From Palleronia sp. LCG004 (GTDB taxonomy: Bacteria > Pseudomonadota > Alphaproteobacteria > Rhodobacterales > Rhodobacteraceae), in contig NZ_CP136762.1 of assembly GCF_032931615.1 (NCBI RefSeq), forward strand, positions 1 to 64,000: 64,000 bases of DNA, in the 5' to 3' direction. The position numbers were made by a program, and so were the translations under genes. The notes under the pieces are model-generated. The model did no database searches. It was not told the origin of the DNA and worked only from the letters and a program-made list of their open reading frames with translations. Positions 1 through 8,437 of the stretch are shown here, piece after piece (within the stretch, counting starts at the first letter, position 1; each line of letters opens with the position of its first letter).

Positions 1-270
1 GGTCCGCGCGTTTCTGGCGGCGTTGCCCGAAGAATAAGGCCGGCCGCGCTCGGTCACACCCCCCCGGAGCGCGTACCCGTCGCGCGGGTCGCGGTGCACT
101 GCACGGAAGGGGGCGGAAGGGGGGTAACCATGCCCCCACGGACAATGGAGGAGCCGACTGGCAGGGCTGTAACTTGACGGGGGCCTTCGACCCACGGCAG
201 ATCGGCGAGAAGCTCGTTCGGTCGCAATGGAAGCGTAGCTTCACACCCGACCTTCGGCGCGTCTCTGCGC
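1..270. other. Left edge, no complete gene
   Basis: The first bases could be the tail of a rightward gene entering from the left: bases 2-37 read VRAFLAALPEE followed by TAA in one frame. Eleven codons are too few to name a family, and the other two forward frames are also open there, so this is only a possibility. The rest, up to the stop codon of the leftward histidine kinase, shows no recognisable gene, RNA or terminator. Confidence 0.3.
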
Positions 271-1710
271 TTACTCAGTCCCGAGAGGTGCCGAAAGCGA
301 GACGGTCAGACCCTCGGCATCCCAGGACCGGGTGATCTGGCACCCGAGGCTCGCTGCCAGTTGATCTATCAATCTGGTGCCCGACCCACTCCGTTCCGGC
401 GGTGCCGATACGCTCGGGCCCCCGCGCTCGACCCATGTCAGTTCGACGACCGAACCCCCTTCGTCCTCAGGACTCGTCGTCTTCGTCCAGGCGATCCGAA
501 CCGTACCGGCCTCGGCGGAAAGCGCCCCATGCTTGGCGGAGTTGGTCGCCAGTTCATGCACGATGAGCGAGACCGCGCTCGCTTCGCTCTGGCGGAGCCA
601 GATGTCGGGCCCGTCAACGTCGAAACGGGTCTCGTCGTCGACATACGGGGCAAGGACCGCCCGGCAAAGGGGGCCGAGCGACACTCCGTTCTGGGCAGTC
701 GAGGCACCGACCGTCAGGGAGTGGGACCGGGCGAGGGCGCCGACCCGCTGTTCGACGAGCGAGGCAAGGTGCTGCGCGTCCCGAGCCCCACGGGCGGACA
801 TGCTGATGATCGCAGGCACGACCGCGAACAGGTTCCTGATCCGGTGATCGATCTCGTGACGCAGGATTTCGGAATGCCGAAGCTCCTTCCGCAGATCGTC
901 CTCCGCCTGTTTCCGGCGGGTGATGTCGATCACGATGCCGGAGAACCGGGTCGGATTGCCGGCCTTGTCATGAAGACATCGACCCCGCCCCAGAAGCCAT
1001 CTGTGCTTGTCCGAACCCTGGACGCCGTATTCATGCTCGAAGGGCTCTCCGGTCAGGACTGCGCGGTCCACGGCCTCGCGGAGCGATCCGATATCCTCGC
1101 GGTCTATATTTTCGTAGAAGGCCTCGACCGGCAATCCTTTCGCGGCCTCGGCCGGATCAAGGCCGAAGGCCTGCGCGAACCCCTCGCTCACGGCCAGATG
1201 GTTCTTCGCGACATCCCAGTCGAAGGTGCCGATGGCCCGGGCGGCCTGCAACGCGTTGCTGAGGGTCTCGTGTTCCCGGACCTGCGCGATGCGCGCGTCG
1301 ACCACCGGAGTGATGTCGTATTGCGACCCGAAGAAGTACTGGACGGCCCCGTCCTCTCCGTAGATCGGCCCGATATGAAGGGCATTCCAGAAATGCGTGC
1401 CGTCCTTCCGGTAGTTCAGCAACTCGAACTGCCCCGGCTTCTCGTCGGCGACGACCTGGCCGATCTCCGAAATCCTGGCGGGATCGGTGTCGGGGCCTTG
1501 GAGAAACCGGCAATTCCTGCCCAGGACCTCGTGCTCGGAGTATCCCGTCAAGGCGAGGAACGCCGCGTTGCAGGCAACGATCGGATTCTCGTCCTGGTTC
1601 GGATCGGTCAGAACGATTGCCGATTGGGTGCGGCTGAAGAGCCGTGCGAAGGTCGCGTCGGAGAGGGCCTCGGCGCTGAGGTTGCTCGAAACGTCGGAGT
1701 TGGATCGCAA
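271..1710 (-). CDS. LOV-domain blue-light sensor histidine kinase, HWE family
   Basis: Predicted cytoplasmic photoreceptor kinase of 479 aa with no membrane segment. An N-terminal LOV/PAS domain (about residues 20-140) carries the flavin-adduct motif GRNCRFLQG with the photoactive cysteine at residue 67. A second PAS domain follows (about 150-270, ending VIDITRRKQAE). The kinase core has the phospho-acceptor histidine near residue 289 (EIDHRIRNLFAVV) and the HWE signature: HELATNSAKHGALS, then WVE in the ATPase domain. In this family blue light forms a Cys-FMN adduct that changes autophosphorylation. No response regulator lies beside it, so the partner is unknown. The long rightward ORF across the same bases is an antisense shadow. 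Confidence 0.9.
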   Translation of the reverse strand: MRSNSDVSSNLSAEALSDATFARLFSRTQSAIVLTDPNQDENPIVACNAAFLALTGYSEHEVLGRNCRFLQGPDTDPARISEIGQVVADEKPGQFELLNYRKDGTHFWNALHIGPIYGEDGAVQYFFGSQYDITPVVDARIAQVREHETLSNALQAARAIGTFDWDVAKNHLAVSEGFAQAFGLDPAEAAKGLPVEAFYENIDREDIGSLREAVDRAVLTGEPFEHEYGVQGSDKHRWLLGRGRCLHDKAGNPTRFSGIVIDITRRKQAEDDLRKELRHSEILRHEIDHRIRNLFAVVPAIISMSARGARDAQHLASLVEQRVGALARSHSLTVGASTAQNGVSLGPLCRAVLAPYVDDETRFDVDGPDIWLRQSEASAVSLIVHELATNSAKHGALSAEAGTVRIAWTKTTSPEDEGGSVVELTWVERGGPSVSAPPERSGSGTRLIDQLAASLGCQITRSWDAEGLTVSLSAPLGTE

Positions 1711-2554
1711 GGCGGATACCTACGGGATGTTGTGAGGAACGTGGCGGTAGATAAGCGGCATGGAGGCCGCAGCTTCAAGTATGATCGCGTATGGTTGGCA
1801 GGGCATTAAGACGCATTCCTGCCCTCCCGATCGCTGCGGCTCTCCGGGTATGACAGTGAAGTTGGTTTCGGCATCCTTACCCTCGAGTTCTCAACTGAAC
1901 GCGGATTGACCTGCATCTGATCCTTCGCCCGCAGGCGGCCCGCAACCGACATGTGTTGATCCGAGCCTTCTACAGCAAGCCGCTTCGAGCCGTGAGAGGG
2001 GTGTTCACCGCCAGAATCTTCAGGCGTCGGCTCATGGTGCCGGGGTTCGGCAAGGATCGATCCGGTCTGGGCGACGACCGTCCCGAACGGGATATCCAGG
2101 GCCGGAAGGTCCGGATCGCGATGTTGCCATGCTACGGTCGGGGACCTTGCCTGCCGGTCCGGGCCGTCGCCTGGACGATCTCGGGATCGAACCGGAAGCG
2201 CATCGCACGGGTCCGGCTGTGGCAGGTCTGGCAGACCGGGGGAACAGATCCGGGAGGGGTGCCTTCGCTGTCGACAGACCATGTGCCCGGTGCCGGTTGG
2301 AACGCCCTGATCAGGTGTTCGGTCGCAAGGCATTGACGACGCCGGATTTTCTCATGGAAAGCCGATTACTGCGCGACGCATCGAAACGAGGAGACATGAC
2401 CCCAACGGCAGGCCGTTATGCGTCGAGCGCATATGTGCGCCGCTTTTCGATCTTCGCGCCTTGCGTCGCCGGGGGGGAGGGCTTAGCGCACAGGTCTTAC
2501 ACATTTGTACACCGATGTGCTCAATTGACAGACCTCGCAGGCAGGACATTGCGT
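1711..2554. other. 844-bp stretch with no supported gene
   Basis: Open frames exist on both strands (for example 1953-2336 rightward and 1806-2333 leftward), but their translations are rich in Arg and Pro, lack domain motifs, and look like open frames expected by chance in GC-rich DNA. The last ~100 bp before the dehydrogenase operon are less GC-rich and contain a spaced inverted repeat (AGGTCT ... AGACCT, about 2491-2536), which could hold the operon promoter or an operator. No RNA gene was recognised. Confidence 0.4.
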
Positions 2555-3253
2555 ATGACCGATCTTCCCGGGTATCCGAGCCGCCGCAACTTCCTCAAGG
2601 GTTCCGCCGCCGGCTTCGCCCTTACCGGAATTGCCGCCTCGGCCGAGGCGCAGGCCGAGGCTCCGGTCTCGCTCGACGACTACCAGACCGAATATCTGAA
2701 CGAGGCCGAATGGGCCTTCATCGTCGCCGCGACCGCGCGACTGATCCCCTCCGAGGGCGATGGCCCGGGGGCCCTCGAAACCCTCGTGCCGGTTTTCATC
2801 GACCGTCAGCTTGCCAGCGACTACGGCAGTGCCGACGACTGGTACATGGAAGGCCCCTACGATCCCGACGCCGAGCTTGCCCGGGGCTGGCAGACACCGC
2901 TGACGCCGGCCGAGGTCTATCGCGAGGCCATCCCCGTCTTCGACGAATGGTGTCAGTCCAACCATGATGCCGGCTTTGCCGAGCTCGACGCGGACAAACA
3001 GGATGCCGCGCTGACATCGCTTGCCAGCGGCGAGGTGCAGCTGTCCTCGGAACTGCGTGATTTCTGGAGCCTGCTGCTGTCCAACACCAAGGAAGGCTAT
3101 TTCGCCGATCCGCAATACGGCGGCAATGCGGGCATGCAGTCCTGGGTCTATATCGGCTTTCCCGGGGCGCGCGCCGCCTTTCGCGAATGGCCGGAACGTC
3201 ACAACATCGAATACCCGCTCGGCCCCGTGTCGATCTCGGGCGAGAGGGCCTGA
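2555..3253 (+). CDS. Gluconate 2-dehydrogenase subunit 3 family protein (Tat-exported small subunit)
   Basis: Small subunit of a periplasmic GMC-type sugar/sugar-acid dehydrogenase, 232 aa. The ATG at 2555 places a textbook twin-arginine signal (SRRNFLKG, then a hydrophobic stretch ending ASAEAQA) at the N-terminus; the frame stays open upstream but that extension is junk-like. In known complexes this subunit provides the Tat signal for the FAD subunit, which has none, and the two are exported folded together. The next gene begins 3 bp after the stop and a cytochrome c gene follows, the usual order small subunit, FAD subunit, cytochrome. The substrate cannot be read from sequence. Confidence 0.88.
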   Translation: MTDLPGYPSRRNFLKGSAAGFALTGIAASAEAQAEAPVSLDDYQTEYLNEAEWAFIVAATARLIPSEGDGPGALETLVPVFIDRQLASDYGSADDWYMEGPYDPDAELARGWQTPLTPAEVYREAIPVFDEWCQSNHDAGFAELDADKQDAALTSLASGEVQLSSELRDFWSLLLSNTKEGYFADPQYGGNAGMQSWVYIGFPGARAAFREWPERHNIEYPLGPVSISGERA

Positions 3254-3256
3254 TCC

Positions 3257-5029
3257 ATGGCAAGAACCGCACCGAAAAAAGATGTCGTCATCGTCGGTCT
3301 CGGCTGGACCGGCTCCATTGCCGGCATCGAACTGGCGCAGGAAGGTCTCGACATCGTCGCGCTGGAGCGCGGCCATGACCAGAGCACCGTTCCGAATTTC
3401 GAATACCCCCAGCAGATCGACGAGCTGAAATACGGCGTGCGTCTCAAGATGATGCAGAAGCCGTCGCAGCAGACCCTGACCGTGCGCCGTAACGGCGAGG
3501 AGACGGCGCTGCCCTACCGGTCGCTCGGCTCGTTCCTGCCGGGCAATGGCGTGGGCGGCGCGGGCACGCACTGGAACGGCCTGAACTGGCGTCCCATGCC
3601 GGAAGAGCTGCGCCTGCGCTCCTACGTGATCGAGAACTGGGGCGAGGACATCATCCCCGAGGGCATGAACCTCGGCGACTACCCGGTGTCCTACGACGAG
3701 CTCGAGCCGTACTTCACCCGGTTCGAGAAGGTCGCTGGCATCTCCGGGAAGGCGGGCAACCTGAACGGCGAGATCCAGGAGGGCGGCAACCCGTTCGAGG
3801 GCTGGCGTTCCGAGGAATTCCCGATGCCGCCGCACAAGACGACCTGGGACAGCCAGAAGTTCGGCGAAGCGGCATCGGCCATGGGCTATCATCCGTTCCC
3901 CGCCTCGGCGGGCATCGCGTCGACCTCGTACACGAACCCCTACGGCATGCAGATGGGGCCCTGCAATTTCTGCGGATTCTGCGAGCGTTACGGCTGCTAC
4001 CAGTATTCCAAATCCTCGCCGCAGACGACGATCCTCGGCGCGCTGAAGCAGTACCCGAATTTCGAGTATCGCACCAATTCCGAGGTGCTGAAGATCGAAA
4101 CCGCTGCCGACGGCAGGACCGCCACCGGCGTCACCTACTGGGACGAAGAAGCGCAGGAGGAAGTCTTCCAGCCCGCGGATATCGTCATCCTGTCAAGCTA
4201 TCAGCTCAACAACGTGCACCTGATGCTGCTCTCGGGCATCGGCGGCCCGGTCTACGACCCGGTCACCGGCGACGGCGTCCTTGGCAAGAACTATGCCTAT
4301 CAGATGAACGGCGGCGTTTCCCTGTTCTTCGAGGACGAACACTTCAACCCGTTCGTCGGCCACGGTGCCAACGGCATCGTGCTGGACGATTTCGCGATCA
4401 ACCAGAACGATTTCGGGGCGCTCGGCTTCATCGGCGGGTCGTACTGGCGGTCGGGCACCTTCAACGGTCAGCCCATCCGCTCCATGCGGTTGCCGAGCGA
4501 TACGCCGGCCTGGGGTGCCGGCTGGAAGCAAGGCATCAAGAAGTGGTACGGCCATTCCATGTCGATCGGGTCGCACGGATCGCACATGTCCTATGCCAAC
4601 AACCACCTCGATCTCGATCCGACCTACACGGACCGCCATGGCCGTCCGCTGATGCGGATGACGTTCAACTGGCAGGACAACGACCTGCGGATGAACCAGT
4701 ACATGAAGTCGCAGATGGAGCCGCTGGCCGCCTCCATGAACCCCGACATCATGGAATCGGGCTTCAAGGCGCCCGGCGCGCAATACGACGTGCGCCCCTA
4801 TCAGACCACGCACAATACCGGTGGGCACATCATGTCCACGAATGCGCGTGAAGGATCGGTCAACCGCTTCAGCCAGGCATGGGACAAGCACAATGTCTTC
4901 GTCCTGGGCGCAGGCAACTTCGTGCAGAACATCCAGTACAACCCGACCGGCCTCGTGGGCGGCCTTGCGTATCATACCGTCGATGCGATCCGCACCCAGT
5001 ACCTGTCCAACCCCCGTCCGCTGGTCTGA
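3257..5029 (+). CDS. GMC-family FAD-dependent dehydrogenase large subunit
   Basis: Catalytic flavoprotein of 590 aa. A Rossmann FAD motif (GLGWTGSIAG, about residues 14-23) opens the chain, and HNTGGHIMS and NIQYNPTGLVGG near the C-terminus supply the likely active-site His519 and Asn562. A cysteine cluster CNFCGFCERYGC (Cys236, 239, 242, 247) resembles the cluster that binds an iron-sulfur centre between FAD and heme in bacterial FAD glucose dehydrogenase, so an extra electron relay is plausible. There is no signal peptide, so export should depend on the Tat signal of the preceding subunit. Gluconate, 2-ketogluconate, glucose and alditols are all possible substrates. Confidence 0.92.
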   Translation: MARTAPKKDVVIVGLGWTGSIAGIELAQEGLDIVALERGHDQSTVPNFEYPQQIDELKYGVRLKMMQKPSQQTLTVRRNGEETALPYRSLGSFLPGNGVGGAGTHWNGLNWRPMPEELRLRSYVIENWGEDIIPEGMNLGDYPVSYDELEPYFTRFEKVAGISGKAGNLNGEIQEGGNPFEGWRSEEFPMPPHKTTWDSQKFGEAASAMGYHPFPASAGIASTSYTNPYGMQMGPCNFCGFCERYGCYQYSKSSPQTTILGALKQYPNFEYRTNSEVLKIETAADGRTATGVTYWDEEAQEEVFQPADIVILSSYQLNNVHLMLLSGIGGPVYDPVTGDGVLGKNYAYQMNGGVSLFFEDEHFNPFVGHGANGIVLDDFAINQNDFGALGFIGGSYWRSGTFNGQPIRSMRLPSDTPAWGAGWKQGIKKWYGHSMSIGSHGSHMSYANNHLDLDPTYTDRHGRPLMRMTFNWQDNDLRMNQYMKSQMEPLAASMNPDIMESGFKAPGAQYDVRPYQTTHNTGGHIMSTNAREGSVNRFSQAWDKHNVFVLGAGNFVQNIQYNPTGLVGGLAYHTVDAIRTQYLSNPRPLV

Positions 5030-5040
5030 GGAGCGCCCAG

Positions 5041-6396
5041 ATGAAAACTTTCCTCCGCATCCTCGCGGGCCTCGTGCTCGTGGGCGTAATCGCCCTTCTG
5101 GCGTTCATCTTCGTGCCGGTGCAGCGCACCGAGCCCGCCACCGAACTCGCCGCCGACTGGCAGGCGGAAGAGGGGCACGGCGAACTGGTGCTCGACGCCG
5201 GTGACTGCGTCGCCTGCCACACCGCCGACGACGGCGAAGATCTTGCGGGCGGCCGCGCCATCGCCAGCCCGATGGGGACCATCTGGTCCACCAACATCAC
5301 GCCCGATGCCGAAACCGGCATCGGCAACTGGTCGTACGAGGATTTCCGCGCGGCGATGATCGACGGCGTCACCCCAAACGGCACGCATCTCTATCCGGCG
5401 ATGCCCTACGAGAACTACCGCCTGATGACCGAAGAGGACATGCGCGCCCTCTACGACCACCTCATGACCGAGGTGGAGCCGGTGTCGGAGCCCAACAAGG
5501 AAACCGACCTCGACTTCCCGTTCAACCAGCGCTGGGGGATCCGCGCCTGGAACTGGCTGGCGCTCAACCACGGTCCGGGCTTCACCCCGGCGGGTGGATC
5601 CGAGGCGCAGGATCGTGGCCAGTACCTCGTGGAAAGCCTCGGCCATTGCGGTGCCTGCCACACGCCCCGCGACGTCTTCATGGCGCAGGACGGAGTGACG
5701 GCCGACGCGGAGAGCTTCCTGTCCGGCGGTATCGTCGATGGCTGGAACGCTCCGGCGCTGCGCGGCAGCGACGCGGGCATCAGGGACTGGACGGTGGTCG
5801 AGCTTGCCGATTACCTGGCCACCGGCCGCAACGCCCATTCCGCGGCCAACGGCGAGATGGCGCTGGTGGTCGAGCATTCCCTCCAGAAGCTGCCCGACAG
5901 TGACAACATCGCCATGGCGGCCTATCTCAAGGGCCTGAACGGAGACGATTTCGACCTGCCGGAAACCGTGGCGGCCGCAGGCCCCATCGCGACCCCCGAA
6001 GCCGAGGCGGATGATGCCGGTACTGCCACCAGCGAGCTTCTGATCGCGGCGGAGCCGGACATGCCGCTGGGCGCGCGTCTCTACTCGGACAACTGCCTTG
6101 GCTGCCACTTTGCGTCCGGCAAGGGCGCGCCGGGCATCTTCCCCGAGCTGCAGAACAACAGCCTCGTGGTCGGGTCCGAAGTGTCGCCGCTGATTTCGGT
6201 GATCCTCAACGGTGTCGAGCTTCCCGCGACCGCCAAGCGTCCGATGACGCTGCGCATGCAGGGCTACGCGGACCGTCTGAGCGATGACGAGGTCGCGGAA
6301 CTTGCCACCTGGCTGCGCGGCGCATGGGGCAACGAGGCAGGTGCCGTGGATGCGGATGCTGTCGCGGCCGTGCGGAGCAGCGACAGCGCCCACTGA
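5041..6396 (+). CDS. Membrane-anchored triheme cytochrome c subunit of the dehydrogenase
   Basis: Electron-accepting subunit of 451 aa with three class I cytochrome c domains, each marked by a heme motif: CVACH (56-60), CGACH (203-207) and CLGCH (352-356). An N-terminal hydrophobic helix (about residues 4-27) is a signal/anchor. It starts 11 bp after the FAD subunit, with GAGGAG upstream of the ATG at 5041; the open frame further upstream overlaps the flavoprotein gene and is not used. It would pass electrons from the FAD subunit to ubiquinone or a terminal oxidase. It is the last gene of the operon, followed by a strong terminator. Confidence 0.92.
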   Translation: MKTFLRILAGLVLVGVIALLAFIFVPVQRTEPATELAADWQAEEGHGELVLDAGDCVACHTADDGEDLAGGRAIASPMGTIWSTNITPDAETGIGNWSYEDFRAAMIDGVTPNGTHLYPAMPYENYRLMTEEDMRALYDHLMTEVEPVSEPNKETDLDFPFNQRWGIRAWNWLALNHGPGFTPAGGSEAQDRGQYLVESLGHCGACHTPRDVFMAQDGVTADAESFLSGGIVDGWNAPALRGSDAGIRDWTVVELADYLATGRNAHSAANGEMALVVEHSLQKLPDSDNIAMAAYLKGLNGDDFDLPETVAAAGPIATPEAEADDAGTATSELLIAAEPDMPLGARLYSDNCLGCHFASGKGAPGIFPELQNNSLVVGSEVSPLISVILNGVELPATAKRPMTLRMQGYADRLSDDEVAELATWLRGAWGNEAGAVDADAVAAVRSSDSAH

Positions 6397-6424
6397 CCCG
6401 GGCCGAAAAGCAAGAACCCGATCG

Positions 6425-6456
6425 GGGCCGACGATCTTCGTCGGCCCTTTTTCTTT
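6425..6456 (+). terminator. Rho-independent terminator of the dehydrogenase operon
   Basis: A perfect 10-bp stem (GGGCCGACGA / TCGTCGGCCC) with a 3-nt loop is followed directly by TTTTTCTTT. It lies 29 bp after the cytochrome stop codon and points rightward. Confidence 0.9.
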
Positions 6457-6625
6457 GCGGGGGGCATTGCGAAGTGTCCGGTTGCGGCGCAGGGCCGGGC
6501 CGGACATTCAAGATCCCAGGCGACTGCACCACCGGGAGAAGCGACGAGAACACCACGTGCCGTGGCGACGGTGGCCATGTTCGCCATCTGGACTGCAGTA
6601 TTGCCAGTGCAGATGGCGGGAGGAA

Positions 6626-7303
6626 TTACAGCAGGTCGCCATCGTAACTCAGCGTCTTCTGACTGCTCGCCCGCAGATCGCGCACCCGCACCCGCTGGGC
6701 GATCTCGATATGGGCGCGCATCGCCGCTTCCGCCAGGGAGCCGTCTCGCGCCTTGATCGCTTCGAGGACGCCGAAGTGTTCTTCTACGGCCTTTTCTGCG
6801 CGATCCGGTTCGGTCAGCGTGGTGGGGCCAAGGATCATCAGCGCCTTTTGCAGCGCGTGAATGGATCGGGTCAGAAATCGGTTCTTTGCCGCGTCCAGCA
6901 ATGCCGCATGGAACTGACGGTTCAGGATGAAGGCTTCGGGCGCGCTTCCCAGCGCGGCCATCTGCCGGTTCATGTCGAACAGCTCCTCGATCTCGATCTC
7001 CGAAGCCGCGCGCGCGGCCAGTCGCGCGGCCGTGCCTTCGAGCACCGTGCGCATTTCGTAGAGCTCCATGACTTCGGCATAATCGAGCCTGCGGATCGCG
7101 GCACCCTGACGAGGGACATGCGTGACGATGCCATCGGCCTCGAGCTGCCGGATGGCTTCGCGCACGGGCGTACGCGACACGCCGAGCCGTTCCGCCAGCT
7201 CCGTTTCGCGCAAGCGGTCGCCGGGGTTGAGCCGACCTTCCCGCAATTCGGTCAGTAAGCGCAGGTAAGCGGCGTTGCCCTGCGGCGCGCGTTCATCGTC
7301 CAT
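6626..7303 (-). CDS. GntR-family transcriptional regulator (FCD type)
   Basis: Regulator of 225 aa. The winged-helix DNA-binding domain is at residues ~10-75 (LRETELAERLGVSRTPVREAIRQLEADGIV), followed by an all-helical FCD ligand domain (~85-215) of the kind that binds carboxylic acids, often with a metal. The ATG at 7303 is preferred because it begins just ahead of the helix-turn-helix; the longer open frame runs through the intergenic operator. It is divergent from an AbrB-type membrane protein gene, and the shared 81-bp region holds a 20-bp inverted repeat that is its likely operator. It probably represses that gene and itself; the effector is unknown. Confidence 0.88.
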   Translation of the reverse strand: MDDERAPQGNAAYLRLLTELREGRLNPGDRLRETELAERLGVSRTPVREAIRQLEADGIVTHVPRQGAAIRRLDYAEVMELYEMRTVLEGTAARLAARAASEIEIEELFDMNRQMAALGSAPEAFILNRQFHAALLDAAKNRFLTRSIHALQKALMILGPTTLTEPDRAEKAVEEHFGVLEAIKARDGSLAEAAMRAHIEIAQRVRVRDLRASSQKTLSYDGDLL

Positions 7304-7328
7304 CGTCGTCCAACTTTTGCCTCGACTA

Positions 7329-7348
7329 TTGTATCCTACTGGATACAA
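7329..7348. promoter_or_regulatory. Inverted-repeat operator between GntR and AbrB genes
   Basis: TTGTATCC and GGATACAA form perfect 8-bp arms around TACT. The site sits between the divergent GntR regulator and the membrane protein gene. The TTGTAT...ATACAA form is typical of FadR-subfamily GntR operators. Assignment to this regulator is inferred from position. Confidence 0.7.
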
Positions 7349-7384
7349 CCGTACACAACATGTCAAGAACAGCAGGAGGCAGGC

Positions 7385-8437
7385 ATGCGCAGAAGTATTC
7401 CGGAGGCTCACATGCGGCGTGCCCTGACCTTCGTGCTTGCGGCGGGTGGCACCGCGTTGTTCTGGACGCTCGATCTGCCATTGCCCTTCCTTTTCGGTCC
7501 CATGGCATTTTGCCTGATGGGCGCTCTGGCGCATCTGCCGCTCAAGGGGTTCGGACAGGTTTCGGTCGGAGCGCGCACCATTCTCGGCGTCGCGGTCGGC
7601 GCGTCGATCACCCCCGAGGTCGTGGCGAACCTGCCGCGCATGGCGCTCTCGGTGGCGTTGATCCCGATCTTCATCGCCGTGATCGCCGCCGTCGGAGTGC
7701 CCTTCTTCCGCAGGTTCTGGGGCTTCGATGCACCGACGGCCTATTATGCGGCAATGCCCGGCGGCCTTCAGGATATGGTGATCTTCGGCACCGAGGCGGG
7801 CGGCGATCCGCGCGCGCTGTCACTGGTCCATGCGACACGTATTCTGATCATCGTGACGCTCGCGCCCTTCATCCTCGGCCATTTCTACGGTGCTGCCCTG
7901 ACCAATCCGATCGGCGATCCGGTGACCGACCTGCCATGGCACGAGTTGCTGATCATGGTCGGCGCCGCCTGGATCGGATGGAAAGGCGGCGAACGGTTGG
8001 GCCTCTTCGGCGCGTCGATCCTTGGACCGATGATCGTCACCGCGGTTCTGTCGTTGGCAGGTGTCGTGCATTTCCGTCCGCCCGCCGAGGCGATCCTGGC
8101 GGCGCAGTTCTTTATCGGCTGCGGCATCGGCGTGCATTTTCTGGGGGTGACGTGGCGCGAATTGACCCGCGTCGTCGCCGCGGGCGTGGCTTATGTCCTT
8201 GTGCTGGCCGTGCTGGCGGCGGCGTTTTCGGGACTGGTGACGGCGCTCGGTCTGGGCGATCCGGTGCCCGCCTTTCTGGCATTCGCCCCGGGGGGACAGG
8301 CCGAGATGACCGTTCTGGCCATCGTGACCGGTGCGGATCTCGGTTTCGTCATTACCCATCACCTGACGCGCATCGTGATCGTGATCGTCGGCGCGCCGGT
8401 GATGGCAGGCCTTATCGCCCGTAGACGGAAGGGTTGA
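7385..8437 (+). CDS. AbrB-family integral membrane protein
   Basis: Hydrophobic protein of 350 aa with about ten membrane segments in two similar halves (each half has a GARTILGVAVGA- or APGGQAEMTVLA-like loop), the AbrB duplication family, sometimes labelled ammonia monooxygenase regulators without direct proof. Members are putative transporters. The ATG at 7385 has AGGAGG 5-8 bp upstream; a second ATG at 7412 also has a GGAGG and could be used. It is divergent from the GntR regulator, and its 3' end overlaps by 26 bp the convergent 2-hydroxyacid dehydrogenase gene. Confidence 0.82.
   Translation: MRRSIPEAHMRRALTFVLAAGGTALFWTLDLPLPFLFGPMAFCLMGALAHLPLKGFGQVSVGARTILGVAVGASITPEVVANLPRMALSVALIPIFIAVIAAVGVPFFRRFWGFDAPTAYYAAMPGGLQDMVIFGTEAGGDPRALSLVHATRILIIVTLAPFILGHFYGAALTNPIGDPVTDLPWHELLIMVGAAWIGWKGGERLGLFGASILGPMIVTAVLSLAGVVHFRPPAEAILAAQFFIGCGIGVHFLGVTWRELTRVVAAGVAYVLVLAVLAAAFSGLVTALGLGDPVPAFLAFAPGGQAEMTVLAIVTGADLGFVITHHLTRIVIVIVGAPVMAGLIARRRKG

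Noticed and set aside
361..1809. 482-aa rightward open frame
   Set aside because: Antisense to the LOV histidine kinase; its translation has no domain character. High GC creates long antisense frames.
1806..2336. Overlapping open frames on both strands as possible genes
   Set aside because: No motifs, odd composition and no ribosome-binding site; neither strand is favoured.
2129..2554. N-terminal extension of the dehydrogenase small subunit
   Set aside because: The Tat signal must be at the N-terminus, and it starts at the ATG at 2555; the upstream codons are non-conserved in character.
6626..7534. 302-aa version of the GntR regulator
   Set aside because: The extra 77 residues would run through the divergent operator and promoter region; the ATG at 7303 fits the family.
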